Source: Phormidesmis sp963710175
GTDB lineage: Bacteria; Cyanobacteriota; Cyanobacteriia; Phormidesmidales; Phormidesmidaceae
DNA length: 64,000 bases
Assembly (NCBI GenBank): GCA_963710175.1
Contig: CAVPZC010000001.1
Location: 310,001 to 374,000 of the forward strand
Reading direction: 5' to 3'
Below, in pieces: positions 52,542 to 61,810 of this stretch. The first letter of the stretch is position 1, and the number at the start of each line of letters is the position of its first letter. The notes under the pieces are model-generated. The model saw nothing but the letters and a program-made list of their open reading frames with translations, was not told where the DNA came from and searched no databases. A program made the position numbers and the translations under genes.

Positions 52542-52649
52542 TGCTATCCCAACCTTCTACCTTAAATTAATTTTGGTAGCGGCTTATGACAAAATGAACA
52601 ATTTATAGCCCGGTCACTCCTGTAAATTAGACCACATGTAGATTAGACA

Positions 52650-54155
52650 ATGGGCCATCTAAGTGGCATCAACAGCATGGTAGACAGCCTCATCTCTCAG
52701 ACTGTGTGGAATAGCGAACTCTGGTCAACGATTTGGCCCAGCTTCTGGAATGGAGCAGGGCCACTACTGGCTGAAGTCAACGAAGCAGAAATCGGCCCGC
52801 TGGTTTTATCGGGCGTGCTGCTCAGTTTGATTACGGTTTTTGTCGCTGCCAAGGTGGGTGGCGAACTCTGCGCCCGGCTAAATTTGCCGTCTGTTTTAGG
52901 GGAGCTAATTGGCGGCGTTGTCGTAGGCGTTTCAGCGCTGAATCTGATCGTTTTTCCAGAAGGTGCTGCAACCCCTCCCTCAGCGCTGATGAACCTCATT
53001 CAGATGACCGCCGGACTAGAGCCAGAAAGTCTGCTCAAGGTATTTAGCGGTGAGAGCGAAGCGCTGTCGGTTTTGGCCGAACTCGGCGTAATTATTCTCC
53101 TATTTGAAATTGGACTAGAGTCGGATCTCAAAGAGCTGATTCGGGTTGGTCCGCAGGCCGCTGTGGTTGCCATCGTAGGCGTGGTAGTGCCTTTTGTCGC
53201 TGGCACTTTAGGCCTGATGTTCTTTTTCAATATAGGCACTATTCCGGCTGTCTTTGCGGGCGCGGCGCTCACGGCTACCAGTATCGGCATCACCGCTAAG
53301 GTTCTCGCTGAGATGCAGCAGCTCAGCTCCAAAGAGGGTCAGATTATTATCGGCGCGGCTGTGCTCGACGATGTGCTAGGGATTATTGTGCTGGCCGTCG
53401 TCGCTAGCCTGGCCAAAACAGGTGAAATCGAAATCACCAACGTCATTTACTTAGTATTAGGGGCAGCGGCCTTTTTAATCGGCTCTATTTTCATTGGCCG
53501 GTTGCTGAGCCCGCTGTTTGTCTCTTTGGTAGATCAGCTGCAAACGAGAGGTCAGCTGATTATCACATCGCTAATTTTTGCGTTTGTCCTGTCCTACATT
53601 GCGGCGGCTATTCAGCTAGAGACCATTTTGGGCGCTTTTGCTGCCGGTCTAATCCTGGCTGAAACCTCTAAGCGCCGCGAACTAGAAGAGCAAATTACTC
53701 CGATTGCCGATATGCTGGTGCCGGTCTTTTTTGTCACAGTCGGTGCCCGCACCGATATCAGCGTGCTCAACCCACTGGAGCCTGCCAACCGCGAAGGGCT
53801 AATCATCGCTTCTTTTTTGGTGGTAGTGGCCATCATCGGTAAAACGATCACGGGCTTTGCAATCTTTGGTCAACCTGGCATCAACCGTTTGGCGGTAGGC
53901 TTCGGCATGATTCCTAGAGGCGAAGTGGGGCTGGTATTTGCTGGGGTCGGCGCAGCCAGCGGGGTGCTTTCAGAGTCGCTAGATGCCGCCATCATTGTCA
54001 TGGTGATTGTCACTACCTTTATTGCCCCTCCGTTGCTGCGCATGGTCTTTGATAGCGATGACGACAATAGCCTCCCGGAAGCGACTCAATCGGCAATAGA
54101 AGAGAAGGGTGTAGCCGCCGTCGCCACTGCACCGATCGCCGACGCCGAATCATAA
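52650..54155 (+). CDS. CPA2-type cation:proton antiporter
   Basis: Polytopic inner-membrane or thylakoid protein of 501 residues with about 12-13 helices. LAELGVIILLFEIGLESDLKEL, ALTATSIGITAKVLAEM, GAAVLDDVLGIIVLAVVASL (the LDD of CPA2 ion binding) and LVPVFFVTVGARTDISVL are typical of NapA/KefB-like antiporters. No C-terminal RCK/TrkA domain is present; it ends in a short acidic tail. It probably exchanges Na+ or K+ for H+. ATG at 52650. It is a single gene, 108 bp after the nitrilase gene. Confidence 0.92.
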   Translation: MGHLSGINSMVDSLISQTVWNSELWSTIWPSFWNGAGPLLAEVNEAEIGPLVLSGVLLSLITVFVAAKVGGELCARLNLPSVLGELIGGVVVGVSALNLIVFPEGAATPPSALMNLIQMTAGLEPESLLKVFSGESEALSVLAELGVIILLFEIGLESDLKELIRVGPQAAVVAIVGVVVPFVAGTLGLMFFFNIGTIPAVFAGAALTATSIGITAKVLAEMQQLSSKEGQIIIGAAVLDDVLGIIVLAVVASLAKTGEIEITNVIYLVLGAAAFLIGSIFIGRLLSPLFVSLVDQLQTRGQLIITSLIFAFVLSYIAAAIQLETILGAFAAGLILAETSKRRELEEQITPIADMLVPVFFVTVGARTDISVLNPLEPANREGLIIASFLVVVAIIGKTITGFAIFGQPGINRLAVGFGMIPRGEVGLVFAGVGAASGVLSESLDAAIIVMVIVTTFIAPPLLRMVFDSDDDNSLPEATQSAIEEKGVAAVATAPIADAES

Positions 54156-54600
54156 AATGCTAGCTAGTAGCTGACTGACGCGAGCTAGTAATTTACGCGG
54201 TGAAGGGCACAAGCTTTAAAGAGATATTTTGAACTTGTCCGTAAACCCCTGGAGCAAATCTGTAGTCTCTCCAGGCTAAGATGGCTGCCGACAGTCAGCT
54301 AGCGGTTGGTTTTGATTTCCTTTAGATTTTGTTCCCCTGATAAAAGATCGAGCTCACAGCAGAGTTAACAGGGCAGCTACTGAGTTTGGTCCGATAGCTG
54401 CCCTGTTCCAAAGGCCAAACAGCATTGAATATGCTGAAGCCTGGGCGCTCAAATCTCAGCAAGACCGATAAAGTCTGAGAAAAAACACGTCGATCTGTAG
54501 ATCTTCCCACTCAGGAGTCAAAATCAAGCAGGTAAACTCTCCAAATCCGACTAAACTCTAGACAACATTTGTTCGCTTCAAAAATTGAGCACTTTTATCT
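54156..54600. other. 445-bp intergenic region before murI
   Basis: No gene seen. It holds a perfect 13-bp hairpin at 54367-54407 (listed separately) that lacks a T-tract. Confidence 0.5.
54367..54407. repeat. Perfect 13-bp inverted repeat
   Basis: AACAGGGCAGCTA (54367-54379) is exactly complementary to TAGCTGCCCTGTT (54395-54407) with a 15-nt loop. No run of T follows on either side, so it is not a classical terminator. It could act as a leader structure 190 bp before murI. Confidence 0.75.
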
Positions 54601-55506
54601 ATGAGCATTCCGGCCCTCTCTAGCAAGCTGCGCTCCAATTCCAAAGTTGGTGTTTTCGACAGCGGGGTAGGGGGGCTCACGGTGCTGCGCGAGATGCAGA
54701 CTCAGCTCTCCTATGAGTCGGTGATTTACTTTGGCGACACGGCCCGCGTGCCCTACGGCAATCGTTCTAAGGGCGAAATTTTACGTTTTGTCCGCGAAAT
54801 TATCGCCTGGATGATGGGCCTTGACGTGAAGCTGGTAATCATGGCTTGCAATACCAGTTCGGCGCTGGTGCTAGAAGAGGTGCGCTCGGAGTTTCCAATT
54901 CCGATTCTAGGCATTATTTTGCCGGGGGCACGGGCAGCGGTAAAAAGCGGTCAGCGGATTGGGGTGGTATCGACTCAGGCCACAGCGCAGAGCGATGCCT
55001 ACCGGCAGGCGGTGTTGGAAATTAACCCGGCTACGCAGGTCTGGCAGGTGGGCTGCCCGGAGTTTGTCCCGTTGATTGAGAGCGATCGCATTCGCGATCC
55101 CTACACGTTAGCCGTTGCCAGGCACTATCTTGAGCCGCTGATTGCCGCTGATATCGACACTCTGGTCTATGGCTGCACGCACTACCCTCATTTAGCGCCT
55201 GTTTTTAAGCGGCTCTTGCCGGATTCTATCGCGCTGGTAGACCCGGCCAAATACCTGACAATCGCCGCTGCTCAAGAGCTAGAGATTTTGGGACTGAGCT
55301 GCGCCAATTCCAACCGCAAGCAAGGTCGGCGATTGACCCCTCATCAGCCTACCGAGTTTTACGTGAGCGGCGACCCTGATCACTTTGCCCAGATCTCCCA
55401 GCAATGGCTGGGCTATCGGCCTCAGGTGAAGCAAGTCCCGGTCGCGGCGCTGGAGACAATTCACGCGGCTTCTTATCAGGCTTCTTATCATTCGAGCGAT
55501 CGCTAG
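54601..55506 (+). CDS. murI: Glutamate racemase
   Basis: Cofactor-independent racemase supplying D-glutamate to peptidoglycan. The protein (301 residues) shows VGVFDSGVGGLTVLREM, VIMACNTSSALVLEEV (first catalytic Cys), GIILPGARAAVKSG and DTLVYGCTHYPHLAPVF (second Cys). ATG at 54601. It is followed by a Rho-independent terminator at 55522-55565. In many cyanobacteria murI lies upstream of the long-chain prenyl diphosphate synthase gene, as here, though a 1.3-kb gap intervenes. Confidence 0.97.
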   Translation: MSIPALSSKLRSNSKVGVFDSGVGGLTVLREMQTQLSYESVIYFGDTARVPYGNRSKGEILRFVREIIAWMMGLDVKLVIMACNTSSALVLEEVRSEFPIPILGIILPGARAAVKSGQRIGVVSTQATAQSDAYRQAVLEINPATQVWQVGCPEFVPLIESDRIRDPYTLAVARHYLEPLIAADIDTLVYGCTHYPHLAPVFKRLLPDSIALVDPAKYLTIAAAQELEILGLSCANSNRKQGRRLTPHQPTEFYVSGDPDHFAQISQQWLGYRPQVKQVPVAALETIHAASYQASYHSSDR

Positions 55507-55521
55507 CATCCGCATAAAAGC

Positions 55522-55565
55522 AAAGCGGCTGGCCCACTGCACTTTCGCAGGGACCAGCCGCTTTT
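55522..55565 (+). terminator. Rho-independent terminator of murI
   Basis: AAAGCGGCTGG (55522-55532) pairs with CCAGCCGCTTT (55554-55564), 11 bp, with T residues after the stem. A-runs at the left also make it usable on the other strand, facing the small gene at 55588. Confidence 0.9.
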
Positions 55566-55587
55566 AGCTGACATTGCTTGACTAGCT

Positions 55588-55704
55588 TTACGTATCTGAT
55601 GCCCTAGCACTCACCCACATCATAAACAAATACACTGTGAGCAAATAGCCTAAGGCCGGAACTACAATAAAAACTGGGCTAGCAGGGTTAGAGAAATTTA
55701 GCAT
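55588..55704 (-). CDS. Small single-pass membrane protein (38 residues), unassigned
   Basis: ATG at 55704 opens MLNFSNPASPVFIVVPALGY and continues through LLTVYLFMMW to VSARASDT and TAA. It has one strong hydrophobic helix with a short polar tail, the style of small photosystem or cytochrome b6f subunits. It does not match PetG, PetL, PetN, PetM, PsbX, PsbJ or Ycf12 as I recall them. It ends 22 bp from the murI terminator, which can serve both strands. No ribosome site is obvious. Confidence 0.55.
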   Translation of the reverse strand: MLNFSNPASPVFIVVPALGYLLTVYLFMMWVSARASDT

Positions 55705-56820
55705 GGCGAGCACGGGAAAAGAGAGGAACAGAGGATTATAAAGCGGTATCAGCAGACGAAATTAATATAAAAAACTCGAATACAGGCAAACCCGCAGCGC
55801 GAATAGTGCCTGCGACTTGACCAGTACCTAAAACCCGCGCGCAATCAACCCGCGCACCTGGCTGTGCGCCAACCTATAGCTAACCTACAGCAGCTTAGAC
55901 AGGTCGCTAAAACTGTAGTGAGCTGAACATAATGAGCTAGATCACATCTCTCTGTTCCGCTGCGATCACAGCAAAAACAGAATTACAGCTTCCTCGAAAT
56001 CGAGAAAGTCTGATAGCAATGTAAGCCTACCAGTCTGCTCTGGCGCTGTAGGGAAAGCTCCACGATTGGATCCCAGCCTCCGGTTAAGTGAGCCCCTGAG
56101 CAAAGAAGCTGGGGAACCTGAGGAGAAAACCGACAAGGGCGTTGCCAGTTGAAACGAGCTGGGCCAGTTGAAATGAGCTGGACTTGAAAGCGTTGGCGTT
56201 TACTTAACGTCCCGAAAAACTCGATCAAATCACTAAAACCAAAATCACTGGAACGACGCGGTTCGCTTGGTCTATCTGTAACCATACGAACATCGAACCA
56301 GCGCGGCTAGGCCGCTATCACCCGTCGCAGCTGAGCTGCTACAGGCGGGGAGGTTTGCGTCACCTAAACCACCACTTGTGTGATGTATTACATGACAAGC
56401 GTCTTGTGACGACATCATCCAATATTATTAACAGCCTTTAGCCATAGCGCTTTTGCTTCTGAGGCAAACCCTCTTCAGCTAAGCTCTCTTGGGATAAGTT
56501 CAGTGCAAAGATATAAATCGATGCAGATGAGCTGTCTCCAAAAAGTGAACTGCCATGACGGCGCTTTGAACGACTTCAGGTTGGATGACTTCGAGCTTTT
56601 CCGAAAAGTCTTCTGATATAGATAATATACCATAAGCTCTAGTTATCTAACAACCCCTTGCCAAGGCTATTTTGTATAGATTTTGCACAGATTTCTGCCG
56701 CCTGTGACAGCGCTGACCGCTTTGATCGCGACAACGAGCCCCTTTGCCAGCGCTATAGCTTAGAATGAAGGAGAACTGCTTAAAGTTTCGTAACCTAAAT
56801 CCGCCTGAGTCGCGTTTTCC
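55705..56820. other. 1.1-kb region without a confident gene
   Basis: The longest non-coding stretch in the window. It contains a dubious minus-strand frame at 55983-56285 (listed separately), a local near-repeat of GTTGAAACGAGCTGG/GTTGAAATGAGCTGG (56147-56178), and an AT-rich segment at 56600-56700 probably including the promoter of the prenyl synthase gene. No RNA gene was recognised. Confidence 0.5.
55983..56285 (-). CDS. Doubtful open frame, unassigned
   Basis: 100-residue frame (MVTDRPSEPRRSSDFGFSDL...) with an amphipathic middle (FQVQLISTGPARFNWQRP) and a Cys-containing C-terminus. It matches nothing I know and has no clear ribosome binding site. Codon use is not obviously unlike real genes. 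It may be a remnant or chance frame in the 1.1-kb gap. Confidence 0.2.
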   Translation of the reverse strand: MVTDRPSEPRRSSDFGFSDLIEFFGTLSKRQRFQVQLISTGPARFNWQRPCRFSPQVPQLLCSGAHLTGGWDPIVELSLQRQSRLVGLHCYQTFSISRKL

Positions 56821-57792
56821 ATGACCTCAGCCACCTCTCTTTTTTTTCCTGTTGAAGCCGATCTAGCACTGCTGACGGACAATCTTAAGAATCTCGTTGG
56901 CGCTCGCCATAAAATTTTGTATGCCGCTGCCGAGCATCTTTTTGGTGCGGGCGGCAAGCGCATCCGTCCGGCTATTGTGCTGTTGCTAGCTAGAGCGACA
57001 CTGCCGGATCAGGGCATTACCCCTCGCCACCGTCGCCTGGCAGAAATCACTGAAATGATTCACACCGCTAGCCTGGTGCACGATGACGTGGTAGATGAGT
57101 CGGCTACTCGGCGCGGCGTGCCGACCGTTCACAGTCTTTTTGACAATCGGGTGGCTGTGCTGGCGGGCGATTTTCTCTTTGCTCAGTCTTCCTGGTATTT
57201 GGCTAACCTCGATAACTTAGAAGTCGTCAAGCTGCTTTCGCGGGTCATTATGGACTTAGCTGAAGGGGAGATTCGCCAGGGGCTTAAGCATTTCGATACC
57301 ACGCTGTCAATTGAAGACTATCTAGAGAAGAGCTATTACAAAACCGCTACGCTGATTGCCAACAGCGCTAAAGCTGTAGGTGTACTCAGCGAAGTTTCAG
57401 CGCCTGTGGCTGAAAATCTCTATAACTTTGGTCGCAGCTTAGGTCTGGCTTACCAGATAGTGGATGATATTTTAGATTTTACGGGTTCGTCGGAAGTGCT
57501 CGGGAAGCCAGCGGGCTCCGATTTGCGCAGCGGTAATCTGACTGCCCCGGTGCTCTACGCCCTCGAAGAGGTGCCTTACTTGAAAATCCTGATCGACCGA
57601 GAGTTTTCTGAACCCGAAGATTTTGAGCAGGCGATTGAATTGGTTCATTCCAGCCAGGGGATTGATCGCTCACGGGCGCTGGCAACTGACCATGTGCGCC
57701 ATGCGGTTGAGTGCCTGACTGAGCTCCCAACATCGGCCTCTCGCCAGGCTCTAGAAGATATCTCAGAATATGTGCTGCGACGGCTGAAATAG
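56821..57792 (+). CDS. sds: Long-chain trans-prenyl diphosphate synthase (solanesyl type)
   Basis: Condenses isopentenyl diphosphate units to a long chain for plastoquinone. The protein (323 residues) has GAGGKRIRPAIVLLLAR, the FARM motif LVHDDVVDESATRRG, and the SARM motif YQIVDDILDFTGSSEVLGKP. The small residues before FARM (TASLVHDD) fit a long product. ATG at 56821. The gene name is by analogy with cyanobacterial solanesyl diphosphate synthase. Confidence 0.93.
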   Translation: MTSATSLFFPVEADLALLTDNLKNLVGARHKILYAAAEHLFGAGGKRIRPAIVLLLARATLPDQGITPRHRRLAEITEMIHTASLVHDDVVDESATRRGVPTVHSLFDNRVAVLAGDFLFAQSSWYLANLDNLEVVKLLSRVIMDLAEGEIRQGLKHFDTTLSIEDYLEKSYYKTATLIANSAKAVGVLSEVSAPVAENLYNFGRSLGLAYQIVDDILDFTGSSEVLGKPAGSDLRSGNLTAPVLYALEEVPYLKILIDREFSEPEDFEQAIELVHSSQGIDRSRALATDHVRHAVECLTELPTSASRQALEDISEYVLRRLK

Positions 57793-57863
57793 GTTTAGGG
57801 TGTTAGCAGATGCCTAGAATCTAGGTGCCCAAAGTCTAGATGCCTAGAACTTAATAGAGGCCT

Positions 57864-58829
57864 GTGAACCGCGCCGTTTGCCTGGGAGAAATTTTGGTTG
57901 ACTGCTTTGCTGAGCAGCCGGGGTTGCCTCGTAGCGAAGTCACCAGCTGGACGCCACTGCCAGGCGGGGCACCGGCAAATGTGGCCTGCGCGCTGGCAAA
58001 ACTGGGTGACTCGGTAGATTTTATCGGGGCGGTAGGTAGCGATCGCTGGGGCAATGCCTTAGTCAAGCTACTGGCCGACATGGGGGTGGGCCACCGGGGG
58101 GTGCAAAGAAGGATTAAGGCCCCCACTCGTCAGGTCTATATCACTCACGATGAGCAGGGCGATCACACCTTTGCAGGCTTCAGTGAAAGCGATCCAGCAA
58201 TTTTTGCCGATGCCCATCTCTTTGCCGATGCGCTAGATGCTGAGCTATTTACCGGGGCTGGCTTTTTGGTGCTGGGCACGTTGGCGATGGCCTACACAGA
58301 TACTCGGCAGTCGGTAGCACGAGCAGTCGCGCTGGCTGCCGCTCAAAACACGCCCATTTTAATTGATGTGAACTGGCGACCGATGTTTTGGCCCAACCCC
58401 ACCGAAGCACTGGGCCGGGTCTACGACTTGCTGAGCAAGGCGCAGTTTATAAAAGTGTCTGACGATGAAGCTGAGTGGCTATTTGGCACGGGGTCAGCGG
58501 CGGCTATAGCCCGACAACTGCCTCATCTCAGCGGTGTCTTAGTCACATCTGGAGCAAAGGGCTGCCATTATTCGCTGATGGGCAACGTAGGTACTTTGCC
58601 AGGCTTTAAAGTAGACGTTGAAGAAACCACTGGTGCGGGTGATGCTTTTACCGCTGGGTTTGTTCATCAGCTGCTGCACAGAGGGCAGCAGTGCTTAAAA
58701 GATGCCAGTAGCGCTCGCGAGGTGGTCACCTATGCCAGCGCTGTTGGCGCACTGACCACTACTCGCCCAGGGGCGATCGCCGCTCTTCCTACGCTCAGTG
58801 AGATTGAGGTGTTTTTATACCTCAACTAA
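57864..58829 (+). CDS. PfkB family carbohydrate kinase (fructokinase-like)
   Basis: Ribokinase-fold sugar kinase of 321 residues. VNRAVCLGEILVDCF at the start, PGGAPANVACALAKLGD (PfkB signature 1), VDFIGAVGSDRWGN and DVEETTGAGDAFTAGFVH (signature 2 with catalytic Asp) place it among fructokinases and related enzymes. The GTG at 57864 is the family start. Its TAA overlaps the ATG of the CYTH gene (TAATG), so the two are translationally coupled. Confidence 0.9.
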   Translation: MNRAVCLGEILVDCFAEQPGLPRSEVTSWTPLPGGAPANVACALAKLGDSVDFIGAVGSDRWGNALVKLLADMGVGHRGVQRRIKAPTRQVYITHDEQGDHTFAGFSESDPAIFADAHLFADALDAELFTGAGFLVLGTLAMAYTDTRQSVARAVALAAAQNTPILIDVNWRPMFWPNPTEALGRVYDLLSKAQFIKVSDDEAEWLFGTGSAAAIARQLPHLSGVLVTSGAKGCHYSLMGNVGTLPGFKVDVEETTGAGDAFTAGFVHQLLHRGQQCLKDASSAREVVTYASAVGALTTTRPGAIAALPTLSEIEVFLYLN

Positions 58830-59329
58830 TGACTGATCAACATTCATTGCCCCCAGATATGGCCCAAGAAATTGAACGCAAGTTTTTAGTCACTGCCGAT
58901 AGCTGGCGGCCCTTAGCAACCGGCCAGCCTTACTGTCAGGGCTATATCGCAACGGCCCGGCCTGGCCACAGCGTGCGGGTGCGTTTGGCGGGCGATCGCG
59001 GCTATCTGACGATAAAAGGCCCCACGCAAGGACTCACGCGAGCCGAGTTTGAATACCCGATTCCGGTGGCTGATGCGCAGGCTATGCTGTCAACGCTGTG
59101 CGATCGCCCATTTATAGAAAAAACGCGCTACCGCCTGCCAATAGGCGAAGTCATCTGGGAAATTGACGAATTTGCTGGGGAAAACGCGGGGCTAATTGTG
59201 GCAGAAGTAGAGCTGCGCTCAGAAAATCAGCCGCTGGATCTACCTGACTGGGTCGGGACAGAGGTCTCGGGCGAAGCGCGATATTACAACGCCAGCCTGG
59301 TCAGGTATCCCTATTCGCAGTGGTCATAG
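58829..59329 (+). CDS. CYTH domain protein (triphosphate tunnel metalloenzyme family)
   Basis: Protein of up to 166 residues. The CYTH hallmark EIERKFLV (ExExK) is at residues 14-21; TVRVRL-type strands (SVRVRLAGDRGYLTIKGPT) and IEKTRYRL, IWEIDEF, IVAEVELRSE follow. Bacterial relatives hydrolyse inorganic triphosphate or related compounds. The ATG at 58829 overlaps the kinase stop (TAATG). An internal ATG at 58859 directly before QEIERKF is an alternative start. Coupled to the PfkB kinase; the reason for the pairing is unknown. Confidence 0.9.
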   Translation: MTDQHSLPPDMAQEIERKFLVTADSWRPLATGQPYCQGYIATARPGHSVRVRLAGDRGYLTIKGPTQGLTRAEFEYPIPVADAQAMLSTLCDRPFIEKTRYRLPIGEVIWEIDEFAGENAGLIVAEVELRSENQPLDLPDWVGTEVSGEARYYNASLVRYPYSQWS

Positions 59330-59366
59330 CAGTCGGGATGGATCGGTTCATCGCTGTGGGCATGAG

Positions 59367-59969
59367 CTAGCCAGCGGCCCACGTGATGTAGGGCAGTTGG
59401 CTGGCGGTTTGAGAAATCGCCGCAGCCTGTTCTACCAGCTGCCTGCAAGCGTCCCAAGTGCCTTCGAGAAACATCTGCCGAGGGCCTGCGCCCATCTGCG
59501 CAGCCAGAGAAAGCTCGCCCGCCTGTACAGTCATCTGCTCAAGATCGACGGTCACTTCTACAGTTGGGTCCGCGGCAATCAGCTTTTGCAGAGCAGTCAC
59601 GTCTGTGGTATCAGCCGTGATGCAGGGGACACCCATCGCAACGCAGTTGCCAAAAAAGATCTCAGCAAAGCTTTCCCCGACCAGCGCCCTGATGCCCCAG
59701 CGGGCGATCGCCTGAGGTGCATGTTCTCGGGAAGATCCGCAGCCAAAGTTGCGATTGACGACCAGCACTTTAGCTCCCTGATACGGTGGCTGATTAAAAG
59801 AATGCGCCGAGTTTTGCTGACGGTCATCGGCAAAGACCTGTTCACCTAGCCCATCAAAGGTCACCGCTCGTAAAAAACGCGCTGGGATAATCCGGTCGGT
59901 GTCGATGTCGTTACCCACTAGGGGCAACCCTCGACCAGAGACCGTATGAACTTGAGAAGAGTCACTCAT
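59367..59969 (-). CDS. leuD: 3-isopropylmalate dehydratase small subunit
   Basis: With LeuC it isomerises 2- to 3-isopropylmalate in leucine synthesis. The protein (200 residues) has GLPLVGNDIDTDRIIPARFL, VVNRNFGCGSSREHAPQAI and a GPRQMFLEGTWD C-terminal segment. leuC is not in the window. The ATG at 59969 (MSDSSQVHT) is preferred; the open frame continues 24 codons upstream. It ends close to the CYTH gene (convergent). Confidence 0.95.
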   Translation of the reverse strand: MSDSSQVHTVSGRGLPLVGNDIDTDRIIPARFLRAVTFDGLGEQVFADDRQQNSAHSFNQPPYQGAKVLVVNRNFGCGSSREHAPQAIARWGIRALVGESFAEIFFGNCVAMGVPCITADTTDVTALQKLIAADPTVEVTVDLEQMTVQAGELSLAAQMGAGPRQMFLEGTWDACRQLVEQAAAISQTASQLPYITWAAG

Positions 59970-60051
59970 GATTTTGCGATCGCGCATGGCCGCTTCTATG
60001 TTACCGCTGATCGGGCGTTGAATCCGGCCTTGATCGGCCACTGGCCTAGCT

Positions 60052-60822
60052 TCAGGACCCTGCCGTCAGGCTGCATAGTAGGAAGGCCTCAGTCCATTCC
60101 ACCACCGCCCCGTAGGTATCTCCGGTGTGACCGCCGAGCTGCCAGTTAAAGTAGGCGCTGGTCGCCCCGGCAAACAATAAGCCACCGATGACCGTGCGTC
60201 CGACGAGAGACCACGGCACTATAGCGCCAAGTCCTAACCCCAGGCTCAGCCCAATTATGCCGGCAAGGCTAGGCAGTGCGTACCCGGCTGAGGGCAATGC
60301 CGCTTTGTGGAAAGCGCCTTTGCCCTCTTTTTTTAGGTATGGATAGCAGGCGATCGCCCACTGCTGACCCCAGCGTCCCCACATGGCCACCGCGATTAAA
60401 ATGAACGCTCGGTGTGCAGAGAGGGTAGAGAGAGCCGTCACCTTGAGGAGGAGTAAGGCGATCGCTGCCATTCCCCCAAAAGCGCCCATGCGGCTGTCTG
60501 TCATCACCGCCAATCGCTGCGCCGCATCGGGCACCGCCAATCCATCGGCTGCATCCATTACCCCGTCTAAATGCAGCCCGCCAGTCAGCGCAATGCCTAA
60601 AACCACGACCAAAGCGCTGCGTACCAGATCGGGCACCTGGCCGACTACCAGCCCCCAATCGGCCAGGGCAAGCAAACCGCCTACCGCCATCCCAACCCAG
60701 GGCACCCACTGCGCGATCCACCGAAATTCTAGCGGCCAACCTTTGGGCATAGGCAGGCAAGTGTAGAACATCAGCGCCCCATTCCAACTCGCCCAGCCAG
60801 TCTTAATGGCTGATCTAATCAA
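60052..60822 (-). CDS. cobS: Adenosylcobinamide-GDP ribazoletransferase (cobalamin synthase)
   Basis: Membrane enzyme joining alpha-ribazole to adenosylcobinamide-GDP in late B12 synthesis. The protein (256 residues, ~7 helices) carries GGLHLDGVMDAADGLA (the LDG..D..DG motif), SRMGAFGGMAAI and GHTGDTYGAVVEWTEA, the metal-binding acidic motifs. Its start is TTG at 60822 (MIRSAIKTGW). It is upstream of leuD and on the same strand. Confidence 0.93.
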   Translation of the reverse strand: MIRSAIKTGWASWNGALMFYTCLPMPKGWPLEFRWIAQWVPWVGMAVGGLLALADWGLVVGQVPDLVRSALVVVLGIALTGGLHLDGVMDAADGLAVPDAAQRLAVMTDSRMGAFGGMAAIALLLLKVTALSTLSAHRAFILIAVAMWGRWGQQWAIACYPYLKKEGKGAFHKAALPSAGYALPSLAGIIGLSLGLGLGAIVPWSLVGRTVIGGLLFAGATSAYFNWQLGGHTGDTYGAVVEWTEAFLLCSLTAGS

Positions 60823-61215
60823 CGCGATTATCCAAACTATATTTCTCCAGATTCTTAGCTCAATTTTTGGTAAATGGAAAATAAATGTTCCAGTTTTGAA
60901 AGATTTTATAATGACTCTTAATCAGAATCTCAGTGATGTTAAATTCATCCTCAAATTGTCCTCGTGAAGTATTTCAAAATCTACTAAATCCGACATTGCA
61001 AACCTTTGGAATTCGTATATCGTTGAGAATATAGCGGTGTGCAGATGCATTCGTACACCGTGAGTCACTTTGCCTGTTGTCTTAATTAAAGCTTCCAGCC
61101 GATACAAGTGTATTCAAGCAAAGTGACTAATGCTATAGATTGCCGAATTTACTGAGCGCTGCTTAGCAGGTTCGCCCACGCTAAACTGTTTATTGGCCCA
61201 CGTACAGCCTCTCCA
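60823..61215. other. 393-bp intergenic region
   Basis: No gene, RNA or cobalamin riboswitch was recognised upstream of cobS. The left half (60830-60980) is AT-rich. A short minus-strand frame at 60922-61107 is not convincing. Confidence 0.4.
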
Positions 61216-61659
61216 ATGAACCACAAAAATTCCAGCGATCTGCCCGCCCCCTGTATTGTTGATAGCGGTATCGTTGTTCACAAGGCCGACATGCTCCGAC
61301 TGCTGCAAGGTCTTCGCCGTGTCCGCTACATTCATAGGCAGGCCGACGAAATCACCAATACAGGCGAAGGCTGCGTTATAGAAGCATTTGCCGATCCTCA
61401 GCAAGCGACGCTAGTGGCTAACCGCAGCCTCTATCTAAACGTTCACAGTTTTGACTACTTAGAAATGGTGACTGCTGGCGAAGAAACCAGTTTTGTCTTG
61501 GTGCAAGACAACCGCTGCCTGTGTCTGACGCCGATTGCTAACGCAGTGGAAGACCGGTCGGCCCATCAGCTAGACGCCGCCGCTTTAGAAGCGATTGTCA
61601 CAGAAGCGCTCTCAGCGAGCTGGGATGCTTCTTTAGACGACGAGCGCAACCTGCCTTAG
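61216..61659 (+). CDS. Conserved cyanobacterial protein of unknown function
   Basis: Soluble protein of 147 residues not assigned to a family. Visible segments are VVHKADMLRLLQGLRRVRYIHR, CVIEAFADPQQATLVANRSLYLN, FDYLEMVTAG and FVLVQDNRCLCLTPIAN. The strand pattern suggests a small alpha/beta domain. ATG at 61216. It precedes tgt by 152 bp on the same strand and might be cotranscribed. No mechanism is suggested by motifs. Confidence 0.65.
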   Translation: MNHKNSSDLPAPCIVDSGIVVHKADMLRLLQGLRRVRYIHRQADEITNTGEGCVIEAFADPQQATLVANRSLYLNVHSFDYLEMVTAGEETSFVLVQDNRCLCLTPIANAVEDRSAHQLDAAALEAIVTEALSASWDASLDDERNLP

Positions 61660-61810
61660 CGAAGCAAGGCCCGGTAGAAAGACAGAGCGAGGCTTACAGG
61701 GCGCTGGTTTGGCTACAGGCAGCATTCAGAAAAGTATCATAAGCGCATAAAATGGAGCACCGATAACGTTAACGACTCAGCGTTTGGGTGCCCCCTTTGA
61801 GTGAATTCTC

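Noticed and set aside
60823..61000. Cobalamin riboswitch upstream of cobS
   Set aside because: No B12-box-like conserved sequence was found in the 393-bp upstream region.
60922..61107. Minus-strand 61-codon frame between cobS and the conserved hypothetical gene
   Set aside because: AT-rich, no ribosome binding site, no recognisable motif, and not near a plausible promoter.
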